DNA from: Mongoliibacter ruber
Lineage (GTDB): Bacteria; Bacteroidota; Bacteroidia; Cytophagales; Cyclobacteriaceae
Length of the DNA stretch: 33,135 nt
Direction: 5' to 3'
Assembly (NCBI RefSeq): GCF_003003005.1
Contig: NZ_PVTR01000023.1
Location: 1-33,135 of the forward strand
In this document: in pieces, positions 25,719 through 33,135 of the stretch
Position numbering within the stretch: the first letter of the stretch is position 1
How the letters are laid out: each line of letters opens with the position of its first letter
Made by a program: the position numbers and the translations under genes
Notes under the pieces: model-generated
The model's database searches: none
Seen by the model: only the letters and a program-made list of their open reading frames with translations
What the model was told of the DNA's origin: nothing

Positions 25719-26735
25719 TCAATTCTCTACTTCAAGTTCCCATGAAACACCACTGATATCAGTCATCCTCACCTTATATTTTCCTTTCTCTAGACTTTTT
25801 AGTTTTGGGTCTTTCAATTGAATGTTTGCCTTAGCACCCAATGGCACAATCAAACTATGTTTTCCCGGTTTTATTTTGGCTATGTAGTAGTTCGAGATGT
25901 TTGCCTCATCCATTAAAGCCAGATCATCTTGTGCATATTCAAGAATTTTGTTGTTTTGGACGTCTATCAAATCAATACCAATTACCCAAGAACCGTACAC
26001 ATCAACACCTTCTGTTCTAAATACATCAAAGGAGAGCAAGCCGTCGACTATCTTTCCTTCTGTGATTTCCAGTTTCGGTTTTACCGATTTGTTGTGCAAA
26101 GTACCCCAAACTCCACCATGAAATACTTGATTGGTCATCAATGTCATCCCCAAAATGAAAAGAGAACCTGCCAAAACGAATTTAGGGAAAAGGGACTCTT
26201 TCATAGGGAGTTCTCCTGAGCCTATCCATGGAAACCAGCTCTTTTTTGTAATAGTATAATTATTCTTGATCAGAAAATTATCCAGTGAATACATGCCACT
26301 GCCAGTCAAAAAGAGAAGAAACCCTGTAGCTATTCCCAAGACACCTATTTGCCATTCATCCAGACAAGTAGTGCCAATCCAGCCTGAACCGAGTAAAATA
26401 CCCATTGCCAAGCCAAATACACCAATACTCATGATCCTCGTAAAAAGCCCAAAGATGATGAACAAACCCACTATACCTTCGACGATGGTAAAGGCTACCA
26501 TGTTTATCCATAGGATATCAGGGTTTTCGACCAAATATTGGATTATGGGCTTTATGCCGAGTGCGTTTGGGAGAAAATGGTTGAATTTTTTTCCTATGTA
26601 TCCAGCCACTTCGGGGTCTAACTTGTCAGCTAAGACTGTTCTTCGCCAAAATGCAGAAAAGTACGTCCAACCAATTACCAATCTCACAGACAGCGCTAGA
26701 AGTCCTGAGTCATTTTTTATACCTAATGTTTTCAT
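25719..26735 (-). CDS. DoxD-DoxA fusion, thiosulfate:quinone oxidoreductase-type membrane protein
   Basis: The 338-residue protein joins two families that are separate subunits in Acidianus. Residues 1-165 match DoxD (SVRLVIGWTYFSAFWRR, then membrane helices around IVEGIVGLFIIFGLFTRI, GVFGLAMGILLGSGW and GVLGIATGFLLFLTGSG). From about residue 190 a further membrane segment leads into a DoxA-like domain (HGGVWGTLHNKSVKPKLEI...). Known TQO oxidises thiosulfate to tetrathionate and reduces quinone in the membrane; whether this fused form does so is unproven. It is preceded by a DoxX-like fragment (11 bases upstream) and a small cysteine-containing protein, suggesting a small redox operon. It shares the 25567 terminator with the convergent peptidase gene. 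Confidence 0.85.
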   Translation of the reverse strand: MKTLGIKNDSGLLALSVRLVIGWTYFSAFWRRTVLADKLDPEVAGYIGKKFNHFLPNALGIKPIIQYLVENPDILWINMVAFTIVEGIVGLFIIFGLFTRIMSIGVFGLAMGILLGSGWIGTTCLDEWQIGVLGIATGFLLFLTGSGMYSLDNFLIKNNYTITKKSWFPWIGSGELPMKESLFPKFVLAGSLFILGMTLMTNQVFHGGVWGTLHNKSVKPKLEITEGKIVDGLLSFDVFRTEGVDVYGSWVIGIDLIDVQNNKILEYAQDDLALMDEANISNYYIAKIKPGKHSLIVPLGAKANIQLKDPKLKSLEKGKYKVRMTDISGVSWELEVEN

Positions 26736-26746
26736 CTATGAGCTAT

Positions 26747-26917
26747 TTAAATTGTGATGGTAATAAATCCGAGGTTGGCACTTTCTATTCTGCTAACTGT
26801 CTTATTGATATCAATAAGGTGGCTTGTACCCGCAACCAAAAATATAAGGCTCAGCAATACACGAAGTGTAACTACAGCACTGTAGCTTACCTCAAGTTTT
26901 TTATCTTGAAATTTCAT
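26747..26917 (-). pseudogene. Short DoxX-like membrane fragment upstream of doxDA
   Basis: A 56-codon frame starts at ATG 26917 after an A-rich leader and ends with TAA at 26747, 11 bases before the DoxDA start. Its sequence includes VSYSAVVTLRVLLSLIFLVAG, then TSHLIDINKTVSRIESANLGF. The first membrane helix and following loop look like the start of a DoxX-family protein, which normally has four helices and 120-150 residues. The frame stops just where helix two should begin (GFITITI), so it looks truncated by deletion fused to the region before doxDA. It may still be translated as a one-helix peptide. The DoxX assignment rests on a short stretch and is moderate. Confidence 0.55.
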
Positions 26918-26989
26918 TGTTAAGTTTTTATGTAATTGTCAATCATCAGCCTTGTGGCCGACTTTCTTTTTCCGAAGGCAGAAAAATAA

Positions 26990-27331
26990 TTACAGATAAA
27001 CTTTAAGGTTCTGAAATAAAATGTAGAGCGGAACCAAAGAAATAGGTCCGTTTTCCGGAATTCGGAACTCCGTTGATTTGGAAAGTAAATTAAAAGTGTG
27101 GTTAACGTGAAAAGTCCCTTGACTTAAAAAAAATGGTGGGGAGACATTTAAATTTTCTGTAATATTTGCCGATTCGGAAATATCAATAAGCTGACAGTCA
27201 GAATCAGAAATGGCAGTTTGACTTTTATTTAAGCTGCTGGTTTGGGGAACACCCAATTCAGATTGGATGTAATTTTTAACCTTACAAGGAGAAAGCAGTA
27301 GCAGTAAGGCCAATCCAAAAATTGACATCAT
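26990..27331 (-). CDS. Small conserved-looking exported protein with cysteines, next to doxDA
   Basis: I use ATG 27331 (MMSIFGLALLLLLSPCKVKNYIQSELG), giving 113 residues; a TTG at 27379 would add 16 codons. The N-terminus is a hydrophobic export signal or anchor. It is followed by SPCKVKNYIQSELGVPQTS and SQTAISDSDCQLID, with two cysteines. I recall similar small proteins (SPCxVxNxIQxELGIP...) beside DoxX and metal-efflux genes in Bacteroidota, where they have no assigned function. It lies 72 bases upstream of the DoxX fragment in the same direction, so it probably belongs to that unit. No domain can be named. Confidence 0.6.
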   Translation of the reverse strand: MMSIFGLALLLLLSPCKVKNYIQSELGVPQTSSLNKSQTAISDSDCQLIDISESANITENLNVSPPFFLSQGTFHVNHTFNLLSKSTEFRIPENGPISLVPLYILFQNLKVYL

Positions 27332-27472
27332 CGACGCTACATTTTTTATCTTTGTGTTTTCTTTCACTAAAGTCCCCAACGCTAGAAACTTGGAGTAGTT
27401 GTGAATTTTAGATTTTTACTTTTGAAGATTTTCACTCAGGCATCGTGACTAACTTCCTTTTTGGCAATTGGC

Positions 27473-28600
27473 TTAATCCTTCAAAATTTTACCAGTGCGG
27501 GTCCATTTTGACTGCATAGTCCATTCTCCTTTAGGATTTTTTTTAAACTGAGCATCCCACTGATAGGTGCTGGGCCATTTTTTGAAAACTTTGGCCACGT
27601 TAAACAAAAACCAAGTTGAAAATTTAGTTGTTTTAGGTTTCCATCCTTTTATTGGGCTCAATTGAATTGCTAAAGATGTATTGTCTGAATGAATCACGTA
27701 TTCTCCTGAAATGCTTCCGACAGACTCATGTCCTGAAATTCTGAATTTGCCTTTTTGAGAGACCTTATTCATATTCAAGGAAGGAAAAGAGGGTTCAAAA
27801 CTCATTGAAAGGGGGTAGACAGCATTCTTGACAATCATGGATTTGACAAAGGGACTGTTTTTATTCCATTCCAATTCATAAGTAATGTTCTCTTTCTCAA
27901 AGGTTTGTTGGCCTATTTTTAAGTCTAGGGTTTCCAAAATCCCATTATGTTCAGGATTTAAGGTCGCAATTAAGGGTTTTGGGCTATACCGGGTAAAAGT
28001 CATTTTCTGAAAATCAATAGGAATCGGTAGGTCATCGACTTTGTGAAGTCTCTTGTCTATCAAAACAAAAATGTCTGTTTGGCTTTTTCTGACAAAATAA
28101 AAATCGTGAAGCAAGACCAAAGGCAGCGAAGTTGGATGACTGGCGGCGTCTCCCATAGGTGCCAGAAGCCCAAATGACTTCCTTTTCCTAGGGTTTCTTT
28201 CTCTTATTTCAATTTTGACTGTTCTACCTTTTAGGTCTTTAAACTTATATTGGGCTTGCACCCCAAACTTGTCCACTTCATAAGTACAGTTTTTCATGTC
28301 GCAGGAAATCATTTGGTTCAAACCTGCACCGGCAATATTATACTTTGAGGGATCTAGTGTCAGTGCATCATCATGATAAACATCAATCTTTTTATCTTTT
28401 CTCCATCCAATCACCAAATGTCCAGAACCATTGATGTGATCATTGAAAACCTGTGGTTCAAAAGCGGTATAGATGGAATCTGAGTCCTTTTCAAAATTTA
28501 CGAGAAGGAGTTTTTCCATGGGATCAATATTTATGGAAAAAGGGAAAATAATGCTCGTAGAATCGTGTTTTGTAATTTTCTCTGAACTGGAATCCATCAT
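27473..28600 (-). CDS. Cytoplasmic protein of unknown function
   Basis: I do not recognise this protein. I prefer ATG 28600 (MMDSSSEKITKHDS), giving 375 residues; a GTG at 28654 would extend it by 18. There is no signal peptide or membrane helix. It is rich in beta strands and contains GHLVIGWRKDKKIDVYHDD, YNIAGAGLNQMISCDM, KIEIRERNPRKRKSFG, a possible tryptophan/basic C-terminal motif WKPKTTKFSTWF and the ending SKWTRTGKILKD. The strand pattern could suit a lipocalin- or hydratase-like barrel, but this is a guess. It lies downstream of the GH3 gene and upstream of the DoxDA group on the same strand, without close spacing to either. Confidence 0.65.
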   Translation of the reverse strand: MMDSSSEKITKHDSTSIIFPFSINIDPMEKLLLVNFEKDSDSIYTAFEPQVFNDHINGSGHLVIGWRKDKKIDVYHDDALTLDPSKYNIAGAGLNQMISCDMKNCTYEVDKFGVQAQYKFKDLKGRTVKIEIRERNPRKRKSFGLLAPMGDAASHPTSLPLVLLHDFYFVRKSQTDIFVLIDKRLHKVDDLPIPIDFQKMTFTRYSPKPLIATLNPEHNGILETLDLKIGQQTFEKENITYELEWNKNSPFVKSMIVKNAVYPLSMSFEPSFPSLNMNKVSQKGKFRISGHESVGSISGEYVIHSDNTSLAIQLSPIKGWKPKTTKFSTWFLFNVAKVFKKWPSTYQWDAQFKKNPKGEWTMQSKWTRTGKILKD

Positions 28601-28728
28601 AATTTGGTGTATTAGTATTTCATTGCATAAATTTCTCCTCGGTATAATCTCCACTAACCGAAATACCCTTATTTTGAGATAATTATTCTCTCACAGATAT
28701 TCCAGATAAGTTTTGCACTCAAGGTTCG

Positions 28729-30771
28729 TCAATCATATGTGAGTCCATGTCCGAATCGAAAAAGTGTGTCTTTTTCTGGATATCCAGGTGCATCAGGATC
28801 TTGATTTACAATTGCCTCTTTTGAATTTGCTAAGGCGAATGGAAGTTTACCTGTAGGCTTATATTTCCCTGTTAGGATATCCATCACAGCTGCATCACTT
28901 ACACCAAAAGTAGCTAGTATAGCCCCTGCATTTAACATTCCGCTTTTTTCATCCATCACGTAGGGCTGACGAAAATCTATTGATAAAACTGTTTTATCTG
29001 GTCCGACTTTTTGCATTACCGCCTGTATATCCTCAAGAGAAGGGATTATTTTCCAAGATTTGGAAGTGGCCATATCTGAAAAGGCCAAAAAATCCAACTC
29101 ATCAGGGCTCGAGCCACCATAACGTGTGGCTGCGCTTCTTTCATTGACCACATTTACCCTGATAATGGCATAATCTACATCCTCATCTACTACCGGCATT
29201 GATTCACCCTTGCTGGCATCATAGTCTCCTGAGATTGCCTGAAAACCTTTCCAGTCTTGCTCTTCAAAGAGACTGCTGTTGATTCCCATGGTAAATAGCT
29301 TCAGGGAATTTTTTTCTTCTGGTTTCACCAATGGCAGGTTGATGTTGTTTTGAAGAAGTACGATAGATTTTCTTTGAGCCATGTCAGCACTTCTCTGAAA
29401 AGCAGGATTGCCTATCAAGTATGCTGCTCTGTTCGGGTCCACATAAGGATTCTCAAACAAGCCCAATTCAAATTGCTCCTTCAAGAGTCTGCGTACCGAA
29501 AGATCAATTCTACCTTCTGACAATTTACCTGCATTCACCAGTGAGAGTAATTGCTTGTTGTTATTGAACCCAGAAAGCACGTCTGTCCCAGCTTCAATGG
29601 CTATGACGATTTGATCCTCTACGTCCTTATCTTCCAGTCCCCAAGCCCTGTCTCCGATAATACCCGTATCTGAATTGATATATCCCTTGAATCCAAGTTT
29701 CTCCCTCAGTAGTTCAGTTAAAATCCCCTTCGAAAAAGCCATTCCTACGTCATTTGGCATATATGCTTGATCTACTGGAATACCATAATAGGCCATGATA
29801 GATGAAGCTCCTGCATTCACAGCAGCCTCAAATGGCGCCAAGTGGTAATCAAATTTGTTGGCCGGATAGACCTGTCTTTTGCCGAAGTCATAATGCGGAT
29901 CACCTCCGCCCTCTTGCGGTCCTCCACCCGGAAAATGCTTTATCGTGAGGGCAACACTTTTTGAGTTCAAAGATTCTCCTTGCAAACTCTTGACAAGCGT
30001 TGTAATGATATCAGATGCCAACTCGCTGTCTTCTGTAAAAGTCTCCTGAACACGATACCAGCGTGGTTCGGTGGAAAGATCAGCCATATAGCCATACATG
30101 CCTCTTAATCCAATGGAGGTCCATTCCTGAGCCATGATTTTCCCAAAATCAGCGATCAGTTTCATGTCACGTGTAGCGGCAAGCCCACTTTCCTTAGGCC
30201 AAGAAGAAAAAGCACCGGATGCTACATCGATTCCTGCTCGGGCATCATAGGTCAGGTGATTTCTTGCGTTTGATTTAAATAAAGCGGGTATTCCCAGTCG
30301 GGTACTTTCGGCTAGTTCCTGAATTGAATTCATAAATTGAGATGCTTCAAAGGGAGTTATTTCTACACCTCTAAAGGGATCAGAAGAAGGTGTGCGGTCA
30401 GGATTGTTTGTGACGGTGTTCCTGAAAATAAAGCGGGTCATCTTTTCGTCATTGATTAATTCAACAGCCTTTTCTGTCATGCGACCATATTCACTTGAAT
30501 TCAGGGTATTGATCAAAAGCATTCCTACTTTCTCCTCCAAGGTCATTTGATTGATCAGGTCTTCAATCCTCAAATCAATAGGTTGGCGCCAATCTTCATA
30601 GGCATCTAGTTTGTTGTTTTTGTTCAAATCTTTGAATTTGTACTGTCCTTCATATAAAAGGTCTGCAGCCCTGACTTCAATATCTGGCTGGAATTTGTAA
30701 CTGCCTTGAGCCATCAAAGTGCTACTGTGGAGCAAAAACAGGAAAATGACAAGTCTGTAGGTTATTGACAT
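28729..30771 (-). CDS. Secreted glycoside hydrolase family 3 protein with EF-hand-like loop
   Basis: The 680-residue protein has a signal peptide (cleavage near MAQG, residue 22). After it, residues 48-60 read DLNKNNKLDAYED, an EF-hand-like calcium loop seen in some Bacteroidota GH3 enzymes. The GH3 TIM-barrel domain follows: NQMTLEEKVGMLL, IKHFPGGGPQEGGGDPHYDFGK, and the nucleophile Asp368 in GYINSDTGIIGDRAWG. The C-terminal alpha/beta sandwich starts near residue 450 (SIVLLQNN) and ends PFALANSKEAIV...FRFGHGLTYD. There is no Fn3 domain, so it is the shorter GH3 form. Such enzymes release terminal beta-linked glucose, xylose or similar units. It may work with the polysaccharide genes on the other strand. 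Substrate not fixed. Confidence 0.93.
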   Translation of the reverse strand: MSITYRLVIFLFLLHSSTLMAQGSYKFQPDIEVRAADLLYEGQYKFKDLNKNNKLDAYEDWRQPIDLRIEDLINQMTLEEKVGMLLINTLNSSEYGRMTEKAVELINDEKMTRFIFRNTVTNNPDRTPSSDPFRGVEITPFEASQFMNSIQELAESTRLGIPALFKSNARNHLTYDARAGIDVASGAFSSWPKESGLAATRDMKLIADFGKIMAQEWTSIGLRGMYGYMADLSTEPRWYRVQETFTEDSELASDIITTLVKSLQGESLNSKSVALTIKHFPGGGPQEGGGDPHYDFGKRQVYPANKFDYHLAPFEAAVNAGASSIMAYYGIPVDQAYMPNDVGMAFSKGILTELLREKLGFKGYINSDTGIIGDRAWGLEDKDVEDQIVIAIEAGTDVLSGFNNNKQLLSLVNAGKLSEGRIDLSVRRLLKEQFELGLFENPYVDPNRAAYLIGNPAFQRSADMAQRKSIVLLQNNINLPLVKPEEKNSLKLFTMGINSSLFEEQDWKGFQAISGDYDASKGESMPVVDEDVDYAIIRVNVVNERSAATRYGGSSPDELDFLAFSDMATSKSWKIIPSLEDIQAVMQKVGPDKTVLSIDFRQPYVMDEKSGMLNAGAILATFGVSDAAVMDILTGKYKPTGKLPFALANSKEAIVNQDPDAPGYPEKDTLFRFGHGLTYD

Positions 30772-31103
30772 AGGTTTAATGTATTGATGTATATTTTGAA
30801 ATCAATCTACATGTCGAAAAGGAAATTTTAGCTGCCTTTTTTTCAGAATCTTTTAAAATAAGGAAGATTGGCAAAATATTCATTTTGGATAATAAAATTG
30901 ACATCAGTTTCAGGAAATTAATACAGCAATATCCAATTGAAAATTTCTCTCAAAATACTCCTTGAAACTGTAATGTCACCATCAAGCCCAATTATCAGGT
31001 CCGATAGAACAGTGGCCTCTATCAAAAGGATTAGCAGCAAATTAGACTCATACAAAATTCTGCTCTTTTGTATTCATTTATAGATTCCACCTGGCTAGGA
31101 ACC
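30772..31103. other. 332-base intergenic interval between GH3 and peptidase genes
   Basis: No gene or clear terminator is seen. The sequence is AT-rich with no long repeat. The promoter for the GH3 gene should lie in the part near 30780-30860, but no motif stands out. Confidence 0.4.
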
Positions 31104-32117
31104 TCATTCCCTCAACCAGTTGATGGCGGTTTCAATAAAATGGTCTCGGCCTTCTATAAAATCTTTGGGATGGGTAAGCAATTCATCCACTTGTACCCCA
31201 AACTCTAAATGTGTGTCATCAAGGTCGACCATTTGGCTGCTTGAGAAACGGTAGGTCCAGCCATTTGGCAATTCTGCGAAGGCAGGGATTCCTGCTCCTC
31301 CTCCTGTCTGGTCTCCAAACAACCTGGCTTGAGGCAAAACCTTCATCATCTGGGCGAAGAAAGTGGTGGTACTATAAGACCGTCTATTGGTTAAAACGGC
31401 CACTTTCCCCAGGTACTTTTCTCCAGAATGGGGGAGTACCCGCAAGGAAACCCAAGGGGTGAAATCTGATTTTTCTGGTCCGGTTTTGAAGCGCTGCCTT
31501 GCGTAGGTCAGTTCTTCATCGGTCAACCGTGTAGCAATAGCAAGTGCATTCATCAAATTGCCTCCGCCATTATTTCTGACATCAATGATCAAGCCTTCAT
31601 GGAACTGCATCAGACGGACAATTTCATCCATATGCTTTTCGGTCAATTTCCTTTCAAATGAGTTATACCTGACATAAAGCATTCCATCTACGGTCTGGGC
31701 ATGCAAAGGACCTATGATCCTGTAGTCGGTTTTAAGGTATTCATCATAAATGAACTGCTCATCAAAAAAGGAAGGGAAATCCTCAAACCAACTCCAATTA
31801 CGGGAGCGGTTAAATGTGCTTAAAAGATTGACATGCCCATCTTCCAGCTCGGCCAACATATCACCAAGCACATCAAAAAGCTCAAAAGGACTCATATCCT
31901 CATGAATCAATGGAGCATAGATTTCTTTTTTGGCCTCCCAGTCAATCTGCTTTTCTTCAAAAAAACTATAACGGTTGTGGATATCTGACCATAAATGTTC
32001 AAATACCGCTCTTGGACTGGCTTCAGGTGCTCTTGGCACGTTGATTTCTTCGCAGCCCATGAACCATGTGGTCAGCGCTAGCAATAAAAGCCTGCTGAAA
32101 ATTGTTACCTGTTTCAT
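31104..32117 (-). CDS. S41-family (tricorn/C-terminal processing) peptidase-like lipoprotein
   Basis: The 337-residue protein has a lipoprotein signal ending WFMGC (Cys22). The N-terminal helical part (VFEHLWSDIHNRYSFFEEKQIDWEA, MLAELEDGHVNLLS) is the usual S41 lead-in. The catalytic core has LIIDVRNNGGGNL, VAVLTNRRSYSTTTFFAQMM (the serine nucleophile lies in this RSYSTTTF segment) and LFGDQTGGGAG. No PDZ domain is visible between them, so this is the short PDZ-less form. S41 enzymes cut C-terminal ends of proteins in the periplasm. It overlaps by 4 bases (ATGA) with the barrel-like gene upstream, which implies joint function and coupled translation. Confidence 0.88.
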   Translation of the reverse strand: MKQVTIFSRLLLLALTTWFMGCEEINVPRAPEASPRAVFEHLWSDIHNRYSFFEEKQIDWEAKKEIYAPLIHEDMSPFELFDVLGDMLAELEDGHVNLLSTFNRSRNWSWFEDFPSFFDEQFIYDEYLKTDYRIIGPLHAQTVDGMLYVRYNSFERKLTEKHMDEIVRLMQFHEGLIIDVRNNGGGNLMNALAIATRLTDEELTYARQRFKTGPEKSDFTPWVSLRVLPHSGEKYLGKVAVLTNRRSYSTTTFFAQMMKVLPQARLFGDQTGGGAGIPAFAELPNGWTYRFSSSQMVDLDDTHLEFGVQVDELLTHPKDFIEGRDHFIETAINWLRE

Positions 32118-32881
32118 AGCTGGAAATTTAATTGAAAGAAATAATGACCTCCTGAGCGCTGCGAGTGTTGTGCATTTTCCAAGGAGGTATAGTGGAATCT
32201 ATAACCTATGCCGATTTCATTTCTGCTTGGCAACTGGTAAAATAATTGGCTCAATACACCCAAGTCCTGCTGTTGAAAAGGCTGAAATAAGCGGATAGAT
32301 TGCAAAAAGGCATTGAATGTGGATTGCTCATGCAGGAAAGGTTCAGGTGGACTCGTGACATAAGAAGCTGAAAACAAAAAGCCAATTACCTGCCAATGCG
32401 CCTGAGAGGTAAACCTCCATTGCTGCTGGTTTCCAAAAAATGTCTGGTAGCGTAAGGCAGGTCCAAAGGAGGTATGGAAATCAAACCTTGGACTAAAATT
32501 CTGAGCATCTTCATAATTTCTCAGGCTGAGGGCATTATTATTGGACCAACCTAAAGTAAACTTATCAGGTAACCATTCAGCCTTATAAAATGTGTAGGTG
32601 ATGATACTTGCATGCGTGGCAGCCATTTCAGCATTGTAGGGACTTTGAAGAGCTAGCTTGCTGTAGTGAAGGTAAACCTCATCCGTTTTCTTTTCAGTAA
32701 CGTTTGCGTAGCCGAGTGTTAACCCTATAGCGCTACCCTTGTATACTAATGGAGAATAACCAAAATCCCTTTCCCATAAATTCTGTGTACCCGCATTAAT
32801 CAAAATTGTCTTCTGACTTTCTTGAGCAAATGCACATGTTTGGGATAGAAGAAATAAACCTAAAAGAAGCAGTTTTTTCAT
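32114..32881 (-). CDS. Exported outer-membrane-barrel-like protein of unknown function
   Basis: I use ATG 32881 (MKKLLLLGLFLLSQTCAFAQ), giving 255 residues with a clear signal peptide; a TTG seven codons upstream is less likely. The mature part alternates polar and hydrophobic residues with aromatic girdles (YSPLVYKGSAIGLTLGYANV, FTLGWSNNNALSL, WRFTSQAHWQVIGFLFSASYV, EIGIGYRFHYTSL) and ends in FFQLNFQL, a terminal aromatic strand typical of outer-membrane beta-barrels. I cannot name a family. The stop overlaps the S41 peptidase start by 4 bases, so the two are probably one unit, maybe with the barrel as substrate or partner. Confidence 0.75.
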   Translation of the reverse strand: MKKLLLLGLFLLSQTCAFAQESQKTILINAGTQNLWERDFGYSPLVYKGSAIGLTLGYANVTEKKTDEVYLHYSKLALQSPYNAEMAATHASIITYTFYKAEWLPDKFTLGWSNNNALSLRNYEDAQNFSPRFDFHTSFGPALRYQTFFGNQQQWRFTSQAHWQVIGFLFSASYVTSPPEPFLHEQSTFNAFLQSIRLFQPFQQQDLGVLSQLFYQLPSRNEIGIGYRFHYTSLENAQHSQRSGGHYFFQLNFQL

Positions 32882-33126
32882 CTTTTCTAAATTTTGAAAC
32901 AAATTTAAGGGGATTGGATATTCAAAAATATGATTTCAGTCAGGTCAGAGCCTTATTTGATTTAAATATTAAATTAACATGTATATCCGCTTTCATACCA
33001 GTAGAATCTAAATAATAGAATTAACCTGTGATTTCGAACCAATATCAAGTTTGTATGTTTAAAAAAGCCAAGAGGGTAATGTAAATTTAAGTACAAATCA
33101 AAACTTAACATTAAACCTCAAGGCTC

Positions 33127-33135
33127 ATGAAAACT
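33127..33135 (+). CDS. Possible start of a plus-strand gene running off the window
   Basis: ATGAAAACT at the very end follows an A-rich leader like those of other genes here, and the 225 bases before it hold no other gene. TATGTTTA at 33054-33061 weakly resembles a -7 box. Only three codons are visible, so this is a suggestion. Confidence 0.3.

Noticed and set aside
26266-26757. Plus-strand open frame of 163 codons opposite doxDA
   Set aside because: A mirror of the DoxDA coding strand; low-complexity basic product without recognisable domains.

Overview
The window looks like a chromosomal piece of an aerobic, probably marine or otherwise aquatic Bacteroidota, most like the Cyclobacteriaceae (Algoriphagus, Aquiflexum and relatives). 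This is an inference. It rests on moderately AT-rich DNA, A/T-rich leaders without clear Shine-Dalgarno sites, a transketolase split into separate subunit genes, a Bacteroidota-type -33/-7 promoter candidate, many short lipoprotein signals, and sulfatase, glucuronoyl-esterase and GH3 polysaccharide genes. No rRNA, tRNA, CRISPR array, intact insertion sequence or phage gene was seen.

Layout. 1-3606 (minus strand): a tight run of FAH-family hydrolase, M23 peptidase, Bcp peroxiredoxin and the transketolase N-terminal subunit (cut by the window edge). 4040-6874 (minus): the methionine pair metY and metX. It is preceded by a clear SAM-I riboswitch, then a 12-codon cysteine-rich open frame (4 of 12 residues Cys) and a hairpin with two competing pairing partners. 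A strong terminator-like hairpin also lies between metY and metX. This layered leader is the most interesting regulatory structure in the window. 7106-8966 (plus): a lipoprotein with a repetitive adhesin-head-like (DUF2807/DUF4097) domain, a MITE-like inverted-repeat element, and a sugar O-acetyltransferase. 9544-13033 (plus): an AT-rich surface-modification patch with an AlgI-like MBOAT acyltransferase, its SGNH-fold partner and an FkbM methyltransferase, closed by a terminator.

13350-25545 (plus): xylose isomerase with its own strong terminator, a secreted protein of unknown function, then an operon of two formylglycine sulfatases and a CE15-like glucuronoyl esterase. A class-V PLP enzyme and a large secreted M14 carboxypeptidase follow, ended by a bidirectional terminator. 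25719-32881 (minus): a DoxD-DoxA fusion (thiosulfate:quinone oxidoreductase type) behind a short DoxX-like fragment and a small cysteine-containing protein; an unrecognised cytoplasmic protein; a secreted GH3 glycosidase with an EF-hand-like calcium loop; and an outer-membrane-barrel-like protein translationally coupled to an S41-like lipoprotein peptidase.

Taken together, sulfatases, glucuronoyl esterase, GH3 and xylose isomerase would suit breakdown of a sulfated, uronic-acid- and xylose-bearing polysaccharide (ulvan- or glucuronoxylan-like). No SusC/SusD pair is in the window, so a complete utilisation locus is not shown.
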